A stretch of DNA of 64,000 bases from Streptomonospora mangrovi (GCF_027604915.1 NZ_JAJAQC010000014.1:1-64000), one strand, 5' to 3'. Shown: positions 53,419 through 62,599, counted from the stretch's first letter. The notes: generated by a model from the letters alone, not told the origin. Program-made: numbers and translations.

Positions 53419-54915
53419 TTAGCCGGCGGACTCCGTCTTCGCGGGCCGCAGGTGGGAGATCAGGCTCTTCAGGTGCCGGCGGTCGGCGGGGTCGGTGCCG
53501 TCGCCGAGGGAGTACCACAGCGCCGGGGCGGGGCGCGGTCCCATCCGCACCGGCGCGACGGGGGCCGCCGTCGCGCGTTCCAGCCCGCCGACCTGCTGGA
53601 CCCCGGCGCTGCCCAGCGCCACACCGATCGGGATCAGCGGCCCGGTGTGGTGCGCCGCGCGGGTGAGGTCGGGACGGCCGCGCCGGCGGTGGACGTTGAA
53701 GGACAGCAGGCTGCCGTTCCCGGCCAGCTCCTCGACCACGCCCTCCACCGCCGCCAGGTCCGGCCGGGTCCCGGCGGGGTAGGCCACGGCCAGCGTGGCG
53801 CTCTCCCGCACGCCCTCCGGGGTCGGCTCCACGCGCAGGCTGCCGCTGAATGGCCGCGCGCCCGAGTGCGGACCCAGGAACACCACCCGCGAGCCCTGCG
53901 GCGCGCGCCCCCGCACGAGTTCGGTCAGCCGGTCGCGGTCCCACACCAGCGGGGCCGGCTCGCCGATGCCCCACAGCGCCGGCGCGGAGCCCGCCAGGGC
54001 CGTGGTCAGCAGCTCCACCTCGGCCCCGACCCGCACGTCGGTGTGGTCCGCGTGCCGCAGCTTCAGGTCGAGGACCAGGTGGTCCACCAGGGAGTCGGGG
54101 TTGCGGCGGAACTGCGGATGCACGGCGGAACCCGTCCTCGGGGCGGGGTCGCGCACGAAGCCGGACCCGTCCTGCCACACCAGCGGCGCGCCGTAGAGGC
54201 CGTCGAAGTAGGAGCCGTCGGAGGTGCGCACCACCCACCGCGACCCGCGGTTCTGGAACAGCGCGGTCATCTCCTGGGTCAGCCGGGCGCCGGGCGGGGT
54301 GACCAGGTGGAACGCGCGCTGTTCCCGCCCTGACGAGGTGACGGCGTCGATGATCCAGGGCGAGAGCGGCACCACGGGGCGGTCCTGGACCGCCACCGCG
54401 ACGCGGTCGGTGGCCAGGGTCAGGGCGGGGTGGTCGGTCGTGCCGAGCAGCAGGGTGTCGTCGCGGCGCAGGCGCGGCTTGGGCTCCCACATGTAGCCGC
54501 CGAACTGGGCGATGAGCGCGGCGGCGAAGCGCCGCACCAGGCTGGCGGTGTCGGCGTCGGTGTCGTTGCCCGTGCCGGTGCCGTCGGCGCCGAGTTCGGC
54601 GCCGCGCGCCTCGACCCACCACGGCCGCTCGGGCATCGGGGACTGCGCGGCCACGCGGCCGCCCCCGCCGCCGCCGCCGCCCCGCCACACCACCCGGTCG
54701 CCGCCGCCCAGCAGCCGGCGCACCTCGTCCAGCCCGGCCAACCGCTGCCCGCCCCGCGCGGCGGCGAGCAGCCGCCCGGATCCGTCGCGCAGCTCGACCC
54801 CGGTGCCGTCGGCCGACGTGCGGACGTGCGCGTTGGGGTCGGCGCTGACCAGCGCCGCGGTCATGCCGCGCATGGTGGGGCGGTTCTCCAGCAGCGCGAC
54901 GACGTCGTGGGTCAT
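53419..54915 (-). CDS. DUF6177-like protein of unknown function
   Basis: A 498-residue protein. It resembles, from memory, the DUF6177 family of streptomycetes and relatives that often neighbours type VII secretion or toxin-related genes (MTHDVVALLENRP start; FAAALIAQFGGYMWEPKPRL; HPQFRRNPDSLVDHLVLDLK). No catalytic motif or signal peptide is seen. The start ATG 54915 lies 33 bp after the upstream small gene stop. No WXG100 or EccC gene is nearby, so the secretion link is not supported here. Confidence 0.65.
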   Translation of the reverse strand: MTHDVVALLENRPTMRGMTAALVSADPNAHVRTSADGTGVELRDGSGRLLAAARGGQRLAGLDEVRRLLGGGDRVVWRGGGGGGGGRVAAQSPMPERPWWVEARGAELGADGTGTGNDTDADTASLVRRFAAALIAQFGGYMWEPKPRLRRDDTLLLGTTDHPALTLATDRVAVAVQDRPVVPLSPWIIDAVTSSGREQRAFHLVTPPGARLTQEMTALFQNRGSRWVVRTSDGSYFDGLYGAPLVWQDGSGFVRDPAPRTGSAVHPQFRRNPDSLVDHLVLDLKLRHADHTDVRVGAEVELLTTALAGSAPALWGIGEPAPLVWDRDRLTELVRGRAPQGSRVVFLGPHSGARPFSGSLRVEPTPEGVRESATLAVAYPAGTRPDLAAVEGVVEELAGNGSLLSFNVHRRRGRPDLTRAAHHTGPLIPIGVALGSAGVQQVGGLERATAAPVAPVRMGPRPAPALWYSLGDGTDPADRRHLKSLISHLRPAKTESAG

Positions 54916-54947
54916 GCGGGGGGTCCCCTCTGTGCCGTGTCCGGAGC

Positions 54948-55592
54948 CTACAGGCGGTCGCTGACGTCGATACCCGCACCGTCGTCGGCGACATGGGCGC
55001 TTACGCCGTAGTTATAGGGGGTGCCGAAGAACGTCGGGCCGCCGGGGGTGCCGGGGAAGCCGAGGACCTGCTCAACGGCCTCCAGCCCGGCGGCCAGGCG
55101 GGGGGCGTTCAGTTCGTGGACCTCCGGCTGCGGGGTGCCGAAGAAGTCGCGCTCCGCCCAGATGTCATGGTAAACGCGGACCTCGAACTGAAGGTGTTCT
55201 TCGTGGAGCAGCGCCCTTACCTCGATGAGGCCGTCGTGTGTGCGCCCGCTCCCTTTTCCTTCGGGAAGGAGGACGCTGCCTTCGCCGAGGAACGAGAGCC
55301 GTGCGGGCCGGAGATCCGGTGTCACGGCGGGTCGGCTGCCGAGGATCCGCTCGGCGAACGCCTCCGCTGGAGTCGCGCGTGGCCGCATCACGAGGGTCTC
55401 CCACGGGACGGTGGCGCCGTCCTCGGCCCGCCAACCAACGACGGGTTCGTAGCGACCGATGAGGCCACTCGGCCCGAAGCAGTCGATCAGCTCTCGGGAA
55501 AGCGCGATGGCGCCGACGAGATCCCGACTCGGTTCCGCCGGCGTCCACCGCCAGGCGGAGACGGGTTCTGGGGAAGTCGGTAGAAACCTCAT
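54948..55592 (-). CDS. uncharacterised protein, paralogue A
   Basis: A 214-residue soluble protein of unknown family. Its C-terminal part (VYHDIWAERDFFGTPQPEVHELNAPRL, with GTPYNYGV) aligns with the next gene product (VHHDVWSDLDFTGRPHPEV, QRNAPRLEQAL). ATG 55592 has GAGGAGG 7 nt upstream. The tandem arrangement with DUF6177-like and paralogue B suggests a functional group, perhaps immunity-like proteins, which is speculation. Confidence 0.7.
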   Translation of the reverse strand: MRFLPTSPEPVSAWRWTPAEPSRDLVGAIALSRELIDCFGPSGLIGRYEPVVGWRAEDGATVPWETLVMRPRATPAEAFAERILGSRPAVTPDLRPARLSFLGEGSVLLPEGKGSGRTHDGLIEVRALLHEEHLQFEVRVYHDIWAERDFFGTPQPEVHELNAPRLAAGLEAVEQVLGFPGTPGGPTFFGTPYNYGVSAHVADDGAGIDVSDRL

Positions 55593-55653
55593 GGATGTGC
55601 CTCCTCGGGCGGGCTCGGCGCAGGGGTGGGATCCCGGTGGACTCGCCAGGACG

Positions 55654-56268
55654 TCATTCCTCGGGGTCGGTGAGCAGTTCCACCCCGTAGCCGACCGGTT
55701 CGGCGTAGGCCGTCGCCTCATCGGGGTCGTTGAAGTCGAGGCGGGAACCCAGCGCGCTCTCCAGGCCGCGCAGGGCCTGCTCGAGCCTCGGCGCGTTCCG
55801 CTGGCGGACTTCGGGGTGGGGCCGCCCGGTGAAGTCCAGGTCCGACCAGACGTCGTGATGGACGCCCACGGTCAGACCGACCGACGGGCTGGAGACGTCG
55901 ACGCTCACGGAGACGATGTCCGGTTCTTCCCTCTCTGTTCCGGACGCCGATACCCAGAACCCCGTGCCGCGCATGTCCAGACGCGCCGGACGCGCGCCCG
56001 GATACCCGGAGGGCCGCATGTCCGCCACGTCGGCCGCCAGTTCCCCGGCATCGGTCAACCGGGGGCCATGGATCCTGGTCTGGAACCAGAGAAGGCCGCC
56101 TCCGTCGCGATGCCACGAGACGTCGATGTACTCGACCCGCAGCAGCCGGTGCTCCCGCAGCACCTCCACCGCGGTGAGCCCGACAGGCGCCCCCACCTCA
56201 AGGCCGTCCGCGTCCAGGTCGTGGTTCAGCAGCCAGGTCCATGTCGCGATCGGTGACCGTGTGCTCAT
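55654..56268 (-). CDS. uncharacterised protein, paralogue B
   Basis: A 204-residue protein related to paralogue A over its length: PIATWTWLLNHDLD aligns with PVSAWRWTPAEPSRD near the start, and VHHDVWSDLDFTGRPHPEV near the end. ATG 56268 is supported by that alignment; GTG 56325, which overlaps the stop of the GlxA-type gene, would add 19 residues. Function unknown. Confidence 0.68.
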   Translation of the reverse strand: MSTRSPIATWTWLLNHDLDADGLEVGAPVGLTAVEVLREHRLLRVEYIDVSWHRDGGGLLWFQTRIHGPRLTDAGELAADVADMRPSGYPGARPARLDMRGTGFWVSASGTEREEPDIVSVSVDVSSPSVGLTVGVHHDVWSDLDFTGRPHPEVRQRNAPRLEQALRGLESALGSRLDFNDPDEATAYAEPVGYGVELLTDPEE

Positions 56269-56321
56269 CAGGAGGGCATGACCGGACTTCCTGTCGCGTT
56301 TCGCGCCCGCGCGGGATCGGC

Positions 56322-57275
56322 TCACGGGATCTCGGCGGGGCCGTGGAAGGCGGTGCGGTAGGACTGCGGGGTGGTGCCCACCACGCGTTTGAAGCGGTCG
56401 CGGAAGGCGGTGGGGGAGCCGAATCCGACCTCGCCGGCGATGCGGTCGACGGGGTGGTCGGTGGCCTCCAGCAGGTACTGGGCGCGGCGGACGCGGGCGC
56501 GCAGCAGCCACTGCAACGGGGTGGTTCCGGTCTGCTCGCGGAACCGCCGGTTGAGCGTCCGCAAACTCACCCCGGCGGCGCGGGCGATGTCGTCCAGGGT
56601 GAGGTCGGCGGCCAGATTGTCCTCCAGCCACCGCAGTACCGGCTCCAGCACCGAGCCGCGCGGCACCGGCGGGTGGTCGTGGACGATGAACTGGGCCTGG
56701 CCGCCCTCCCGCTCCAGGGGCATGACCGAAAGCCGGGCCGCGTCGGCGGCGACCGCCGAGCCGTGGTCGCGCCGGATCAGGTGCAGGCACAGGTCGAGCC
56801 CGGCGGCGGCTCCGGCCGAGGTGAGGAACTGGCCATTGTCCACATAGAGGACGTCCGGATCCACGTCCACGCGCGGGTACCGCGCGGCGAGCTGGGCGGC
56901 CGCGGCCCAGTGGGTGGTGGCGCGCAGGCCGTCGAGCAGGCCGGTGGCCGCCAGGACGAACGCGCCCGAGCAGATGGAGGCGATGCGGGCGCCGCGCGCG
57001 GCGGCGGCCCGCAGCGCCTCGACGGCCTCGCCGGGGACCGGACCCATGTCCGAGCGCCCCGGCAGGATGATCGTGTCGGCGTCGGCGAGCGCCTCCAGCC
57101 CCCACGGCGGCCGCAGCGAGAAGGCACCGGCCTCCACGGTCGCGGCGGTCCCGCAGATCCGCACCTCGTAGGCGGCTTGCCCGTCGGGCAGCCGGGTCCG
57201 GCTGAACACCTCGATCGGGGTGGACAGGTCGAAGGGCACGACCTTGTCCAGGGCGAGGACCGCGACGGTGTGCAT
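56322..57275 (-). CDS. GlxA-family transcriptional regulator (DJ-1/PfpI plus AraC)
   Basis: A 317-residue protein. Residues 1 to ~175 form a DJ-1/PfpI-like domain (VLALDKVVPFDLSTPIEVF; SICSGAFVLAATGLLDG with the elbow cysteine). Residues ~210-310 are an AraC helix-turn-helix pair (LTLDDIARAAGVSLRTLNRRF; DRIAGEVGFGSPTAFRDRF). ATG 57275 is 7 nt after TAGCAT and has no ribosome site, so a leaderless message is possible. Its gene is 77 bp downstream of the NTF2-like gene. Confidence 0.9.
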   Translation of the reverse strand: MHTVAVLALDKVVPFDLSTPIEVFSRTRLPDGQAAYEVRICGTAATVEAGAFSLRPPWGLEALADADTIILPGRSDMGPVPGEAVEALRAAAARGARIASICSGAFVLAATGLLDGLRATTHWAAAAQLAARYPRVDVDPDVLYVDNGQFLTSAGAAAGLDLCLHLIRRDHGSAVAADAARLSVMPLEREGGQAQFIVHDHPPVPRGSVLEPVLRWLEDNLAADLTLDDIARAAGVSLRTLNRRFREQTGTTPLQWLLRARVRRAQYLLEATDHPVDRIAGEVGFGSPTAFRDRFKRVVGTTPQSYRTAFHGPAEIP

Positions 57276-57352
57276 GGCGGGAATGCTACGCGGGACCGGG
57301 TTCCGGCCAGGTCGGCCCCCGCCGGCCTGCCCCGCCGGCCTCGCCGGGCGGG

Positions 57353-57778
57353 CTACGCCCCGGCCGCCGTACCGCAGGCGCGGGCCACCGCGAGGCTGTC
57401 CTCGTAGACGTTGTGGCGCACGATGCGGCCGTCCTCGACGGTCATGTGCAGCGCGAACCGCGCGCGGTAGGCGCCGCCGGTCGCGCGGACGGTGTTGGCC
57501 ACGACGCCCGTGACCACGGCGTGCGGACCGTCCACCAGGATGTGCTCGATCTCCATGGACGCCTTCTCCGGGACGTGCGCGCCGGGGAGCCGGATGAAGT
57601 GGTCCACCACGTCGGCGCGGGTGGAGCGGTGCCGGATCCACGAAACGGCGCCGCCGTGGTCCTCCTCGGGCCAGGACAGCAGCCACTCGACGTTGTCGGC
57701 GTACAGTTCGGCGGTGCGCTCGGGGTCGCCCTCGCCGATCCGGCGCAGCAGTTCCTCGACCGCGGCTCGCGTGTCCAT
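57353..57778 (-). CDS. NTF2-like (SnoaL-type) small protein
   Basis: A 141-residue cone-fold protein: AVEELLRRIGEGDPERTAELYADNVEW, HVPEKASMEIEHILVDG and GRIVRHNVYEDSLAV match the SnoaL/limonene-epoxide-hydrolase group. ATG 57778 has GAAGGGG 6 nt upstream. It may be a small hydrolase or binding protein, regulated with the GlxA-type gene. Confidence 0.82.
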   Translation of the reverse strand: MDTRAAVEELLRRIGEGDPERTAELYADNVEWLLSWPEEDHGGAVSWIRHRSTRADVVDHFIRLPGAHVPEKASMEIEHILVDGPHAVVTGVVANTVRATGGAYRARFALHMTVEDGRIVRHNVYEDSLAVARACGTAAGA

Positions 57779-57837
57779 GTCCGGCCCCTTCTCCGTTGGC
57801 AACGCCCCTCAGCCTGGCAAGGGAGCCGCCGCGCGTC

Positions 57838-57856
57838 GATTACCCGGGAGGTAATC
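57838..57856. promoter_or_regulatory. 19-bp operator-like dyad upstream of the NTF2-like gene
   Basis: GATTACC-CGGGA-GGTAATC has 7-bp perfect arms. It is 60 nt upstream of ATG 57778. It is a candidate site for the GlxA-type or another local regulator. Confidence 0.5.
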
Positions 57857-57941
57857 GCGGCGGCGCGGCTGGCGCGGCCGGTGCGGCGGAGGCGGGGCGG
57901 GAACGGGGGAACGGGGGCGTGGCCGGGGTGGGCGGACCGCC

Positions 57942-58556
57942 TCAGCCGCCGACGCCGCCGGCGACCCGCGCGAAGGCGTCGTCCACGGCCCGGGCCAGGC
58001 GGTCGGGATCGTCCTCGACCGCCGCGCGGCCCGCGTAGAAGCAGGCCAGCGCCACCTCGGCGGCCAGCGACGCCGTTGCGGCGTCGGCGCCGCGCTCGTG
58101 CAGGAGTTCGGTCATGGTCTCGACATAGCGGCGCTGCTTGGCCAGGGCGCGGGCGCGCAGGTCGGGGTGGGCGGCGACGAGGCGCTCGTGCAGCCGGTAC
58201 TCCTCGGGGCTCTCCGTCAACCGCTCGATCAGCAGGGCGACGGCCCTGCGCAGGTAGGCCAGGGCGGCGGGCAGCGAGTCGCCGATCGGTTCGTCGGCGG
58301 GGATGCCCCGGGCGGCCGCGACGACCTCGGCGTCGACCTGGGAGTCGCCGTCGAAGACCACCTCCTGCTTGTCCCCGAAGTAGCGGAAGAACGTGGCCCG
58401 GCCGACCTCGGCCCGTTCGGCGATGTCGGCGACGGTGACGTGGTCGAAACCGCGCTCGGCGAAGAGCGCGTAGGCCGCGCCCACGATCGCGTCCCGCGCG
58501 CGCCGCTGCTTGCGCTCCCGCAGGGTCTCCGCGGAAGGGCTGTTCTGGCGTGCCAT
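57942..58556 (-). CDS. TetR-family repressor
   Basis: A 204-residue TetR protein. The helix-turn-helix (residues ~25-65) has IVGAAYALFAERGFDHVTV and IAERAEVGRATFFRYFGDK; the rest is the ligand domain. ATG 58556 is used; ATG 58565 is an alternative, and neither has a clear ribosome site. It is divergent from an NTF2-like gene, and dyads in the shared region fit autoregulation. Confidence 0.92.
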   Translation of the reverse strand: MARQNSPSAETLRERKQRRARDAIVGAAYALFAERGFDHVTVADIAERAEVGRATFFRYFGDKQEVVFDGDSQVDAEVVAAARGIPADEPIGDSLPAALAYLRRAVALLIERLTESPEEYRLHERLVAAHPDLRARALAKQRRYVETMTELLHERGADAATASLAAEVALACFYAGRAAVEDDPDRLARAVDDAFARVAGGVGG

Positions 58557-58567
58557 ACGCACCATGT

Positions 58568-58624
58568 TAGACAACCGAGACCGACTCTCCTATGATACTG
58601 GCAATCATATGAGACCAAGTCTCA
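58568..58624. promoter_or_regulatory. TetR/NTF2 divergent promoters and operators
   Basis: TAGACA at 58568-58573 and TATGAT at 58591-58596 (17-nt spacer) form the rightward promoter. TATGAT at 58609-58604 is the leftward -10, with a weak ACTCTT -35. The dyads TGAGAC-CAA-GTCTCA (58610-58624) and CGAGAC-CGA-CTCTCC (58576-58590, 11 of 15 alike) overlap them. Confidence 0.65.
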
Positions 58625-58669
58625 GTAAGAGTCCGATCAGCCACGCCCACCCCTCAAGCGAGGTATCCG

Positions 58670-59131
58670 ATGACCGAGAACACCTCCGTAGTCGACTCCG
58701 CCCTGCCCAAGCCCCCGGTCCGCGCGACCGAGGAGCGCACCCGCGCATTCCTCGCGGCCCTGGAGGGCAAAGACCTCGCGGAACTGGACGCCACCCTGCA
58801 CACCGAGGCCACCCTCACCATCCCGCTGTCCCTCACGGGGGACCCCGAGCCGTTCGGCCGGTTCGAAGGGAAGGAGCAGGTCCTCGGCTACCTGCGCGGG
58901 GTCACCGAGATGATGGCCACGATCGCGTTCACCGAGCTCAGAATCAGCGTCACCGCCGACGCCGCCACAGCTTTCGTGCAGGCCAGAGGCAACTTCACCA
59001 CCCCCGACGACCGTCTGTACCCCAACATCTACGTCCTGCGCGCCGACTGGTCGGAGGGCAAGCTCATCGCGGTCGAGGAGTACGCCAACCCGGTGACGTT
59101 CGCCAAGCACTTCGGCCTCCCGATCGGCTGA
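58670..59131 (+). CDS. NTF2-like (SnoaL-type) protein under TetR control
   Basis: A 153-residue cone-fold protein (TRAFLAALEGKDLAELDATLHTEATL; FVQARGNFTTPDDRLYPNIYV). ATG 58670 has GAGG 6 nt upstream. It is divergent from the TetR gene and likely repressed by it. The activity is unknown; related proteins are isomerases or small hydrolases. Confidence 0.85.
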   Translation: MTENTSVVDSALPKPPVRATEERTRAFLAALEGKDLAELDATLHTEATLTIPLSLTGDPEPFGRFEGKEQVLGYLRGVTEMMATIAFTELRISVTADAATAFVQARGNFTTPDDRLYPNIYVLRADWSEGKLIAVEEYANPVTFAKHFGLPIG

Positions 59132-59254
59132 CACGGGTCGAGCCCGGCGGCCGCCCATTCGCGAGCACGGGAACGTGGGTTCCCGAGCCCATCCGCATGG
59201 GGAGAAGTGAAGAAAACCGCGCCAGGGAGCACGTATGATCCCAGCTCAACAAGG

Positions 59255-59343
59255 GTGCTCCCCGCGTACGCGGGGATGGTCCCGCGGCCACGCACTACTG
59301 GGCCGACCGGCGCGCGTGCTCCCCGCGTACGCGGGGATGGTCC
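59255..59343 (+). CRISPR. CRISPR array 2, two repeats
   Basis: Two identical 28-nt repeats (59255-59282 and 59316-59343) around one 33-nt spacer. The repeat begins GTGCTCCCCGCGTACGC and differs from array 1 at three central positions, all transitions that keep the hairpin. The leader is on the left: the 15 nt before the first repeat match array 1 leader end at 12 of 15. The array ends 46 nt from the stop of the GH106-type gene. No cas genes are nearby. Confidence 0.88.
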
Positions 59344-59388
59344 CCGGGAGACCCCCGGTCCCCGGGGACCACCGTCGCCGCGCTCCTC

Positions 59389-62300
59389 CTACAAATCCGC
59401 CTCGCCGTACGGGCGGAGCCAGACAGGACCCATCAAGCCGTACTCCTGTCGCCGAACGCTGCCGTACACCTCCGGGCGGAAGACGCGCATGCGGTTGATC
59501 AGCGTCGTGGAGACCTCCACCTCGATGGTGTTCTTACCGCGCCGCAGGCGGTCGCCGAGGTCGACCACCGTGTCCAACTGGTCGCACGGCGGCAGTTCCC
59601 TGCCGTTGACCGTCACCCGGAACACGTCCGTCACCGCGCCCAGGTCCAGGTAGGCGCCGTAGCCGCCCGTCCATCCCTTCCCCAGGTCGAACTCCGCCGT
59701 GTAGCGCCCGATCCCGGACACATCCGCCAAACCGTCCAGTTCCGTCCACGGTGCCAGGCCGTCCAAGTCCAGGCTGTGGGTGCGGACCTCCGTCTCCGTC
59801 GCCGACGAACCCGGCCGCCAGTCCTCCACCTCCAGACGCCAGCGGGTCAGCTCCCTCGGCTCGCCCACACTCCGGACCTCGGTCGTCACCGCGCGCCCGC
59901 CGGCGTACACCGTCCGGTACGTCCCGGCCGCGCTCGCCCGCACCCGGGCGCCGCGCCTGCCCACGACCACGGCGTCGGCGTCCGTCTCCGCGAACCGCAG
60001 CTTGCGCAGCTCCCCCGGCGGCGGGGTCGCGTCCCGCCCGGCCACCTCACGCGCCCACTGCGGCCGGGCGATCGCGACGGCCGTGGACGCCCCCGGCGCG
60101 AGCCGGACCCGCACCCGCACGCCGCCGTCCACAACCGTGTGCACGGGCAGCGGGGCCACCTCGCCCGTCCACAGGTCCACGGCGAAGGGGTACGCCTGCT
60201 CCGTGTCCGATGCGAAGGTGACGTCGTGGTCGACGGCCGCGTCGTTCGACCCGTTGGTCAGGTAGTACAGGTCCAGGTGGCGTGCGCGCCGCCGGGCGTG
60301 CAGCAGGGGCGATGCCTCCGCGTAGGCCACGGCCGGGGCCGCGCCCAGCGCGGCGATCCCCTCGGCGATCTCCTCCCGGGTGCCCACCCGGTGCACGGTC
60401 GGCTCGTCCAGCAGTTCCCGCACCGCCTCCGCCAGCTCGCCCGCGTCGCCCTGGTCCACCCCGGGCTGCTCCGGCGCGCTCCAGTCGCCCACGACGAGGA
60501 CCTTCAGGCCGTTCCGGGCGTACCGGAGGAGCCGGCGCGCGGTCTCCAGCGGCAGGGTGGCCACCCGCCCGTTGAAGGCGTCGCCCTCGAACACCAGCAG
60601 CCGGTAGGCCGGGCCGTCGGGCGCCAGCACACCCCGCTTGACCTCGGGGTCGGTGACCTCCAGCAGCCGGGGGCTGACGAACTGGTGGGTCCAGCCCTGG
60701 CGCACGCCCGTCGCGCTGAAATAGGCGGCCCCGAACCCCGACCCGGCGTAGCCCTTCTGGCGCAGGAACGCCACGTCGACCGTTGACGTCCCCCACTGGA
60801 GCGCGTGCTGGCAGCGCGCGAAGAACCCGGCGACGTCGGCGGCGTGCTGCCAGGTCGGGTGGCGCGGCCCCCACGACTCGCTGTAGCCGACACCGCCGCT
60901 GTAGGGGGTGAACGCGGCGAAGCCGGGCCACTGGGCACCGGGCGCGTCGGCGTAGGAGAAGCCGTGCAGCACGGCCTGGTTGACCCCCGCCGCGTACTCC
61001 CGCGAGATCGTGCGGACCGTCTGGCGCCAGGTGGTGCTGTAGGAGCCGCCGTAGACGGCGCCGGCCTCGCTGGAGAGGACCGTGTTGCCGCCCAGGTCGC
61101 GCCCGCCCGCCAGCGACCGGAAGTCGTCCAGGTTCTTGAACCCCAGCGACTCCCCCTCGGGGATGTCCACCAGGGCGGCCTTGGTGACGGCGTCGGTCTG
61201 CAAGCCGTAGGGCTGGATCCGGTAGCGCAGCCCCAGCCGGTGCGCCCACTCCTTGATCGGGGTGATGTGGTGGTCGATGTAGAGCCCGGTGAGGACGTCG
61301 TTGAAGTCGTCCAGCGCCCGCCGGTCGGTGGCGGAGCCGAAGCTGAACACCGTGTCCTCGTGGGCGCGCACCAGGACGGGCAGGTAGGGCAGCAGGTCGT
61401 AGCCGGTGCGGGCCGCGAACTCGGCGGGGAGGTCGGGGGTCCACAGGGTGGCCTCGGTCTCCATCTCGATGGAGTCCTCGAAGATGGCTCCGCCGGCGGG
61501 TCCCTTCAGCAGCCGCCGGATCCGGTCGGTGAGGATGTGCTCGTCCCAGAAGTCGGTCACCGCGCGGGTTCCGGCCGCACTGAAATGGTCCACGACGTAG
61601 GACACCGGCTCGGTGTGCGGGCCGCGCTCGGGGCGCTGGCCGGTGCCGCGCAGCCAGTAGGAGATGAGCGCCCAGGTGCCGCCGCCCTCGGCGGGCGCGG
61701 TCCAGGTCAGCTCCTCGCCCTCCACCGAGTCGGTCAGGTCGGTGAGGCTGTCGGACCGCAGGGCGCACGGCGTGTCCTCGGGCGCGGCGCCGTCGGCGAG
61801 CCGGACGGCCTGCACCGCGAAGAGCGCACGTTCGGTGACGCCTTCGGCGGCCTCCACCGCGGGCTCGGGCAGCGCGCCGCTGAACTCCTCGCCCGCCTGG
61901 AGGAACCGCACGCCGTGCGCGAGTTCGTGCATGGCGGCGGGGTCCTGCGGCGTGATGGAGGGGACCGCCGCCGGCCAGGCGGGGCCGATGGTGAGGTCGA
62001 CCGTGACGCCGCGCCGCTCGGCCCGCGCGAGGGCGGCCTCGACCGCGTCGCGCCACGCCTTGGTGCCCCACCCGGTGTTCTCGGGGTCGAGCGGTTCGCT
62101 GACGCTGTGGTGCACGTCGGCGATCTCCACGCCGCCGAACCCGGCGTCGGCGATCTGGTCGATCTCGCGGCGGATCTCGGCGGTGTCGACCATGCCGTGC
62201 GGCCACCACCAGCGGAACTTCGCGCGCACGCCCATGGCCGGGTCGGGCAGCCCGGCGGCGAGCCGCCCTTCGGCGGACGCGGCGGCGGCGGGCGGCGCCC

Positions 62301-62445
62301 CGACGGCGGGCTGGAGGGCGGCGGTGGCCCCGACCGCGGCCCCGGCCGCGATGAAGGCCCGCCGGGAGAAGGGGAACCGGGGTTGCCGGTGCTCCGCGCC
62401 GGGTTCGGCGGGACCGGAGTCGGCGGTGCTGTCGCTGGGGGGCAT
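59389..62445 (-). CDS. GH106-type glycoside hydrolase, Tat-exported
   Basis: A 1018-residue protein. The Tat motif SRRAFIAAG with a hydrophobic core is at ~28-55. The next ~700 residues follow the GH106 alpha-L-rhamnosidase layout (FRWWWPHGMVD start, FGGVEIADVHH, IFEDSIEMETE, LSSEAGAVYGG). A beta-sandwich domain with a jelly roll (WTELDGLADVSGIGRYTAEF) ends it. It would remove rhamnose or related sugars from plant polysaccharides, pectin being a natural target. ATG 62445 has AAGGAG 4 nt upstream. Confidence 0.85.
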   Translation of the reverse strand: MPPSDSTADSGPAEPGAEHRQPRFPFSRRAFIAAGAAVGATAALQPAVGAPPAAAASAEGRLAAGLPDPAMGVRAKFRWWWPHGMVDTAEIRREIDQIADAGFGGVEIADVHHSVSEPLDPENTGWGTKAWRDAVEAALARAERRGVTVDLTIGPAWPAAVPSITPQDPAAMHELAHGVRFLQAGEEFSGALPEPAVEAAEGVTERALFAVQAVRLADGAAPEDTPCALRSDSLTDLTDSVEGEELTWTAPAEGGGTWALISYWLRGTGQRPERGPHTEPVSYVVDHFSAAGTRAVTDFWDEHILTDRIRRLLKGPAGGAIFEDSIEMETEATLWTPDLPAEFAARTGYDLLPYLPVLVRAHEDTVFSFGSATDRRALDDFNDVLTGLYIDHHITPIKEWAHRLGLRYRIQPYGLQTDAVTKAALVDIPEGESLGFKNLDDFRSLAGGRDLGGNTVLSSEAGAVYGGSYSTTWRQTVRTISREYAAGVNQAVLHGFSYADAPGAQWPGFAAFTPYSGGVGYSESWGPRHPTWQHAADVAGFFARCQHALQWGTSTVDVAFLRQKGYAGSGFGAAYFSATGVRQGWTHQFVSPRLLEVTDPEVKRGVLAPDGPAYRLLVFEGDAFNGRVATLPLETARRLLRYARNGLKVLVVGDWSAPEQPGVDQGDAGELAEAVRELLDEPTVHRVGTREEIAEGIAALGAAPAVAYAEASPLLHARRRARHLDLYYLTNGSNDAAVDHDVTFASDTEQAYPFAVDLWTGEVAPLPVHTVVDGGVRVRVRLAPGASTAVAIARPQWAREVAGRDATPPPGELRKLRFAETDADAVVVGRRGARVRASAAGTYRTVYAGGRAVTTEVRSVGEPRELTRWRLEVEDWRPGSSATETEVRTHSLDLDGLAPWTELDGLADVSGIGRYTAEFDLGKGWTGGYGAYLDLGAVTDVFRVTVNGRELPPCDQLDTVVDLGDRLRRGKNTIEVEVSTTLINRMRVFRPEVYGSVRRQEYGLMGPVWLRPYGEADL

Positions 62446-62584
62446 GGATCTCCTTCCCACGCCGCCACGGCGGCGCGGTGATCACAAGGGGGAGGTGCGA
62501 AGGGGAGGAGAGGGGATCGGGGGAGGGGCCGGAGGTGCGCACGCAACGTCGCACCGCGATGCACATCACGTGACCCGTGTCACT

Positions 62585-62596
62585 TAAAACGTTTCA
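62585..62596. promoter_or_regulatory. LacI-type operator at the GH106 promoter
   Basis: TAAAACGTTTCA is a near-perfect dyad centred on CG, as in LacI-family sites. It starts 4 nt past the -10 box of the predicted promoter, mirroring the GH48 arrangement. A related site (TAAAACGTT on the minus strand) lies at 62716-62724. Confidence 0.65.
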
Positions 62597-62599
62597 GTG

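Noticed and set aside
59344-59388. Third repeat of CRISPR array 2
   Set aside because: The segment after the second repeat is GC-rich and palindromic, but does not match the repeat beyond a few bases.
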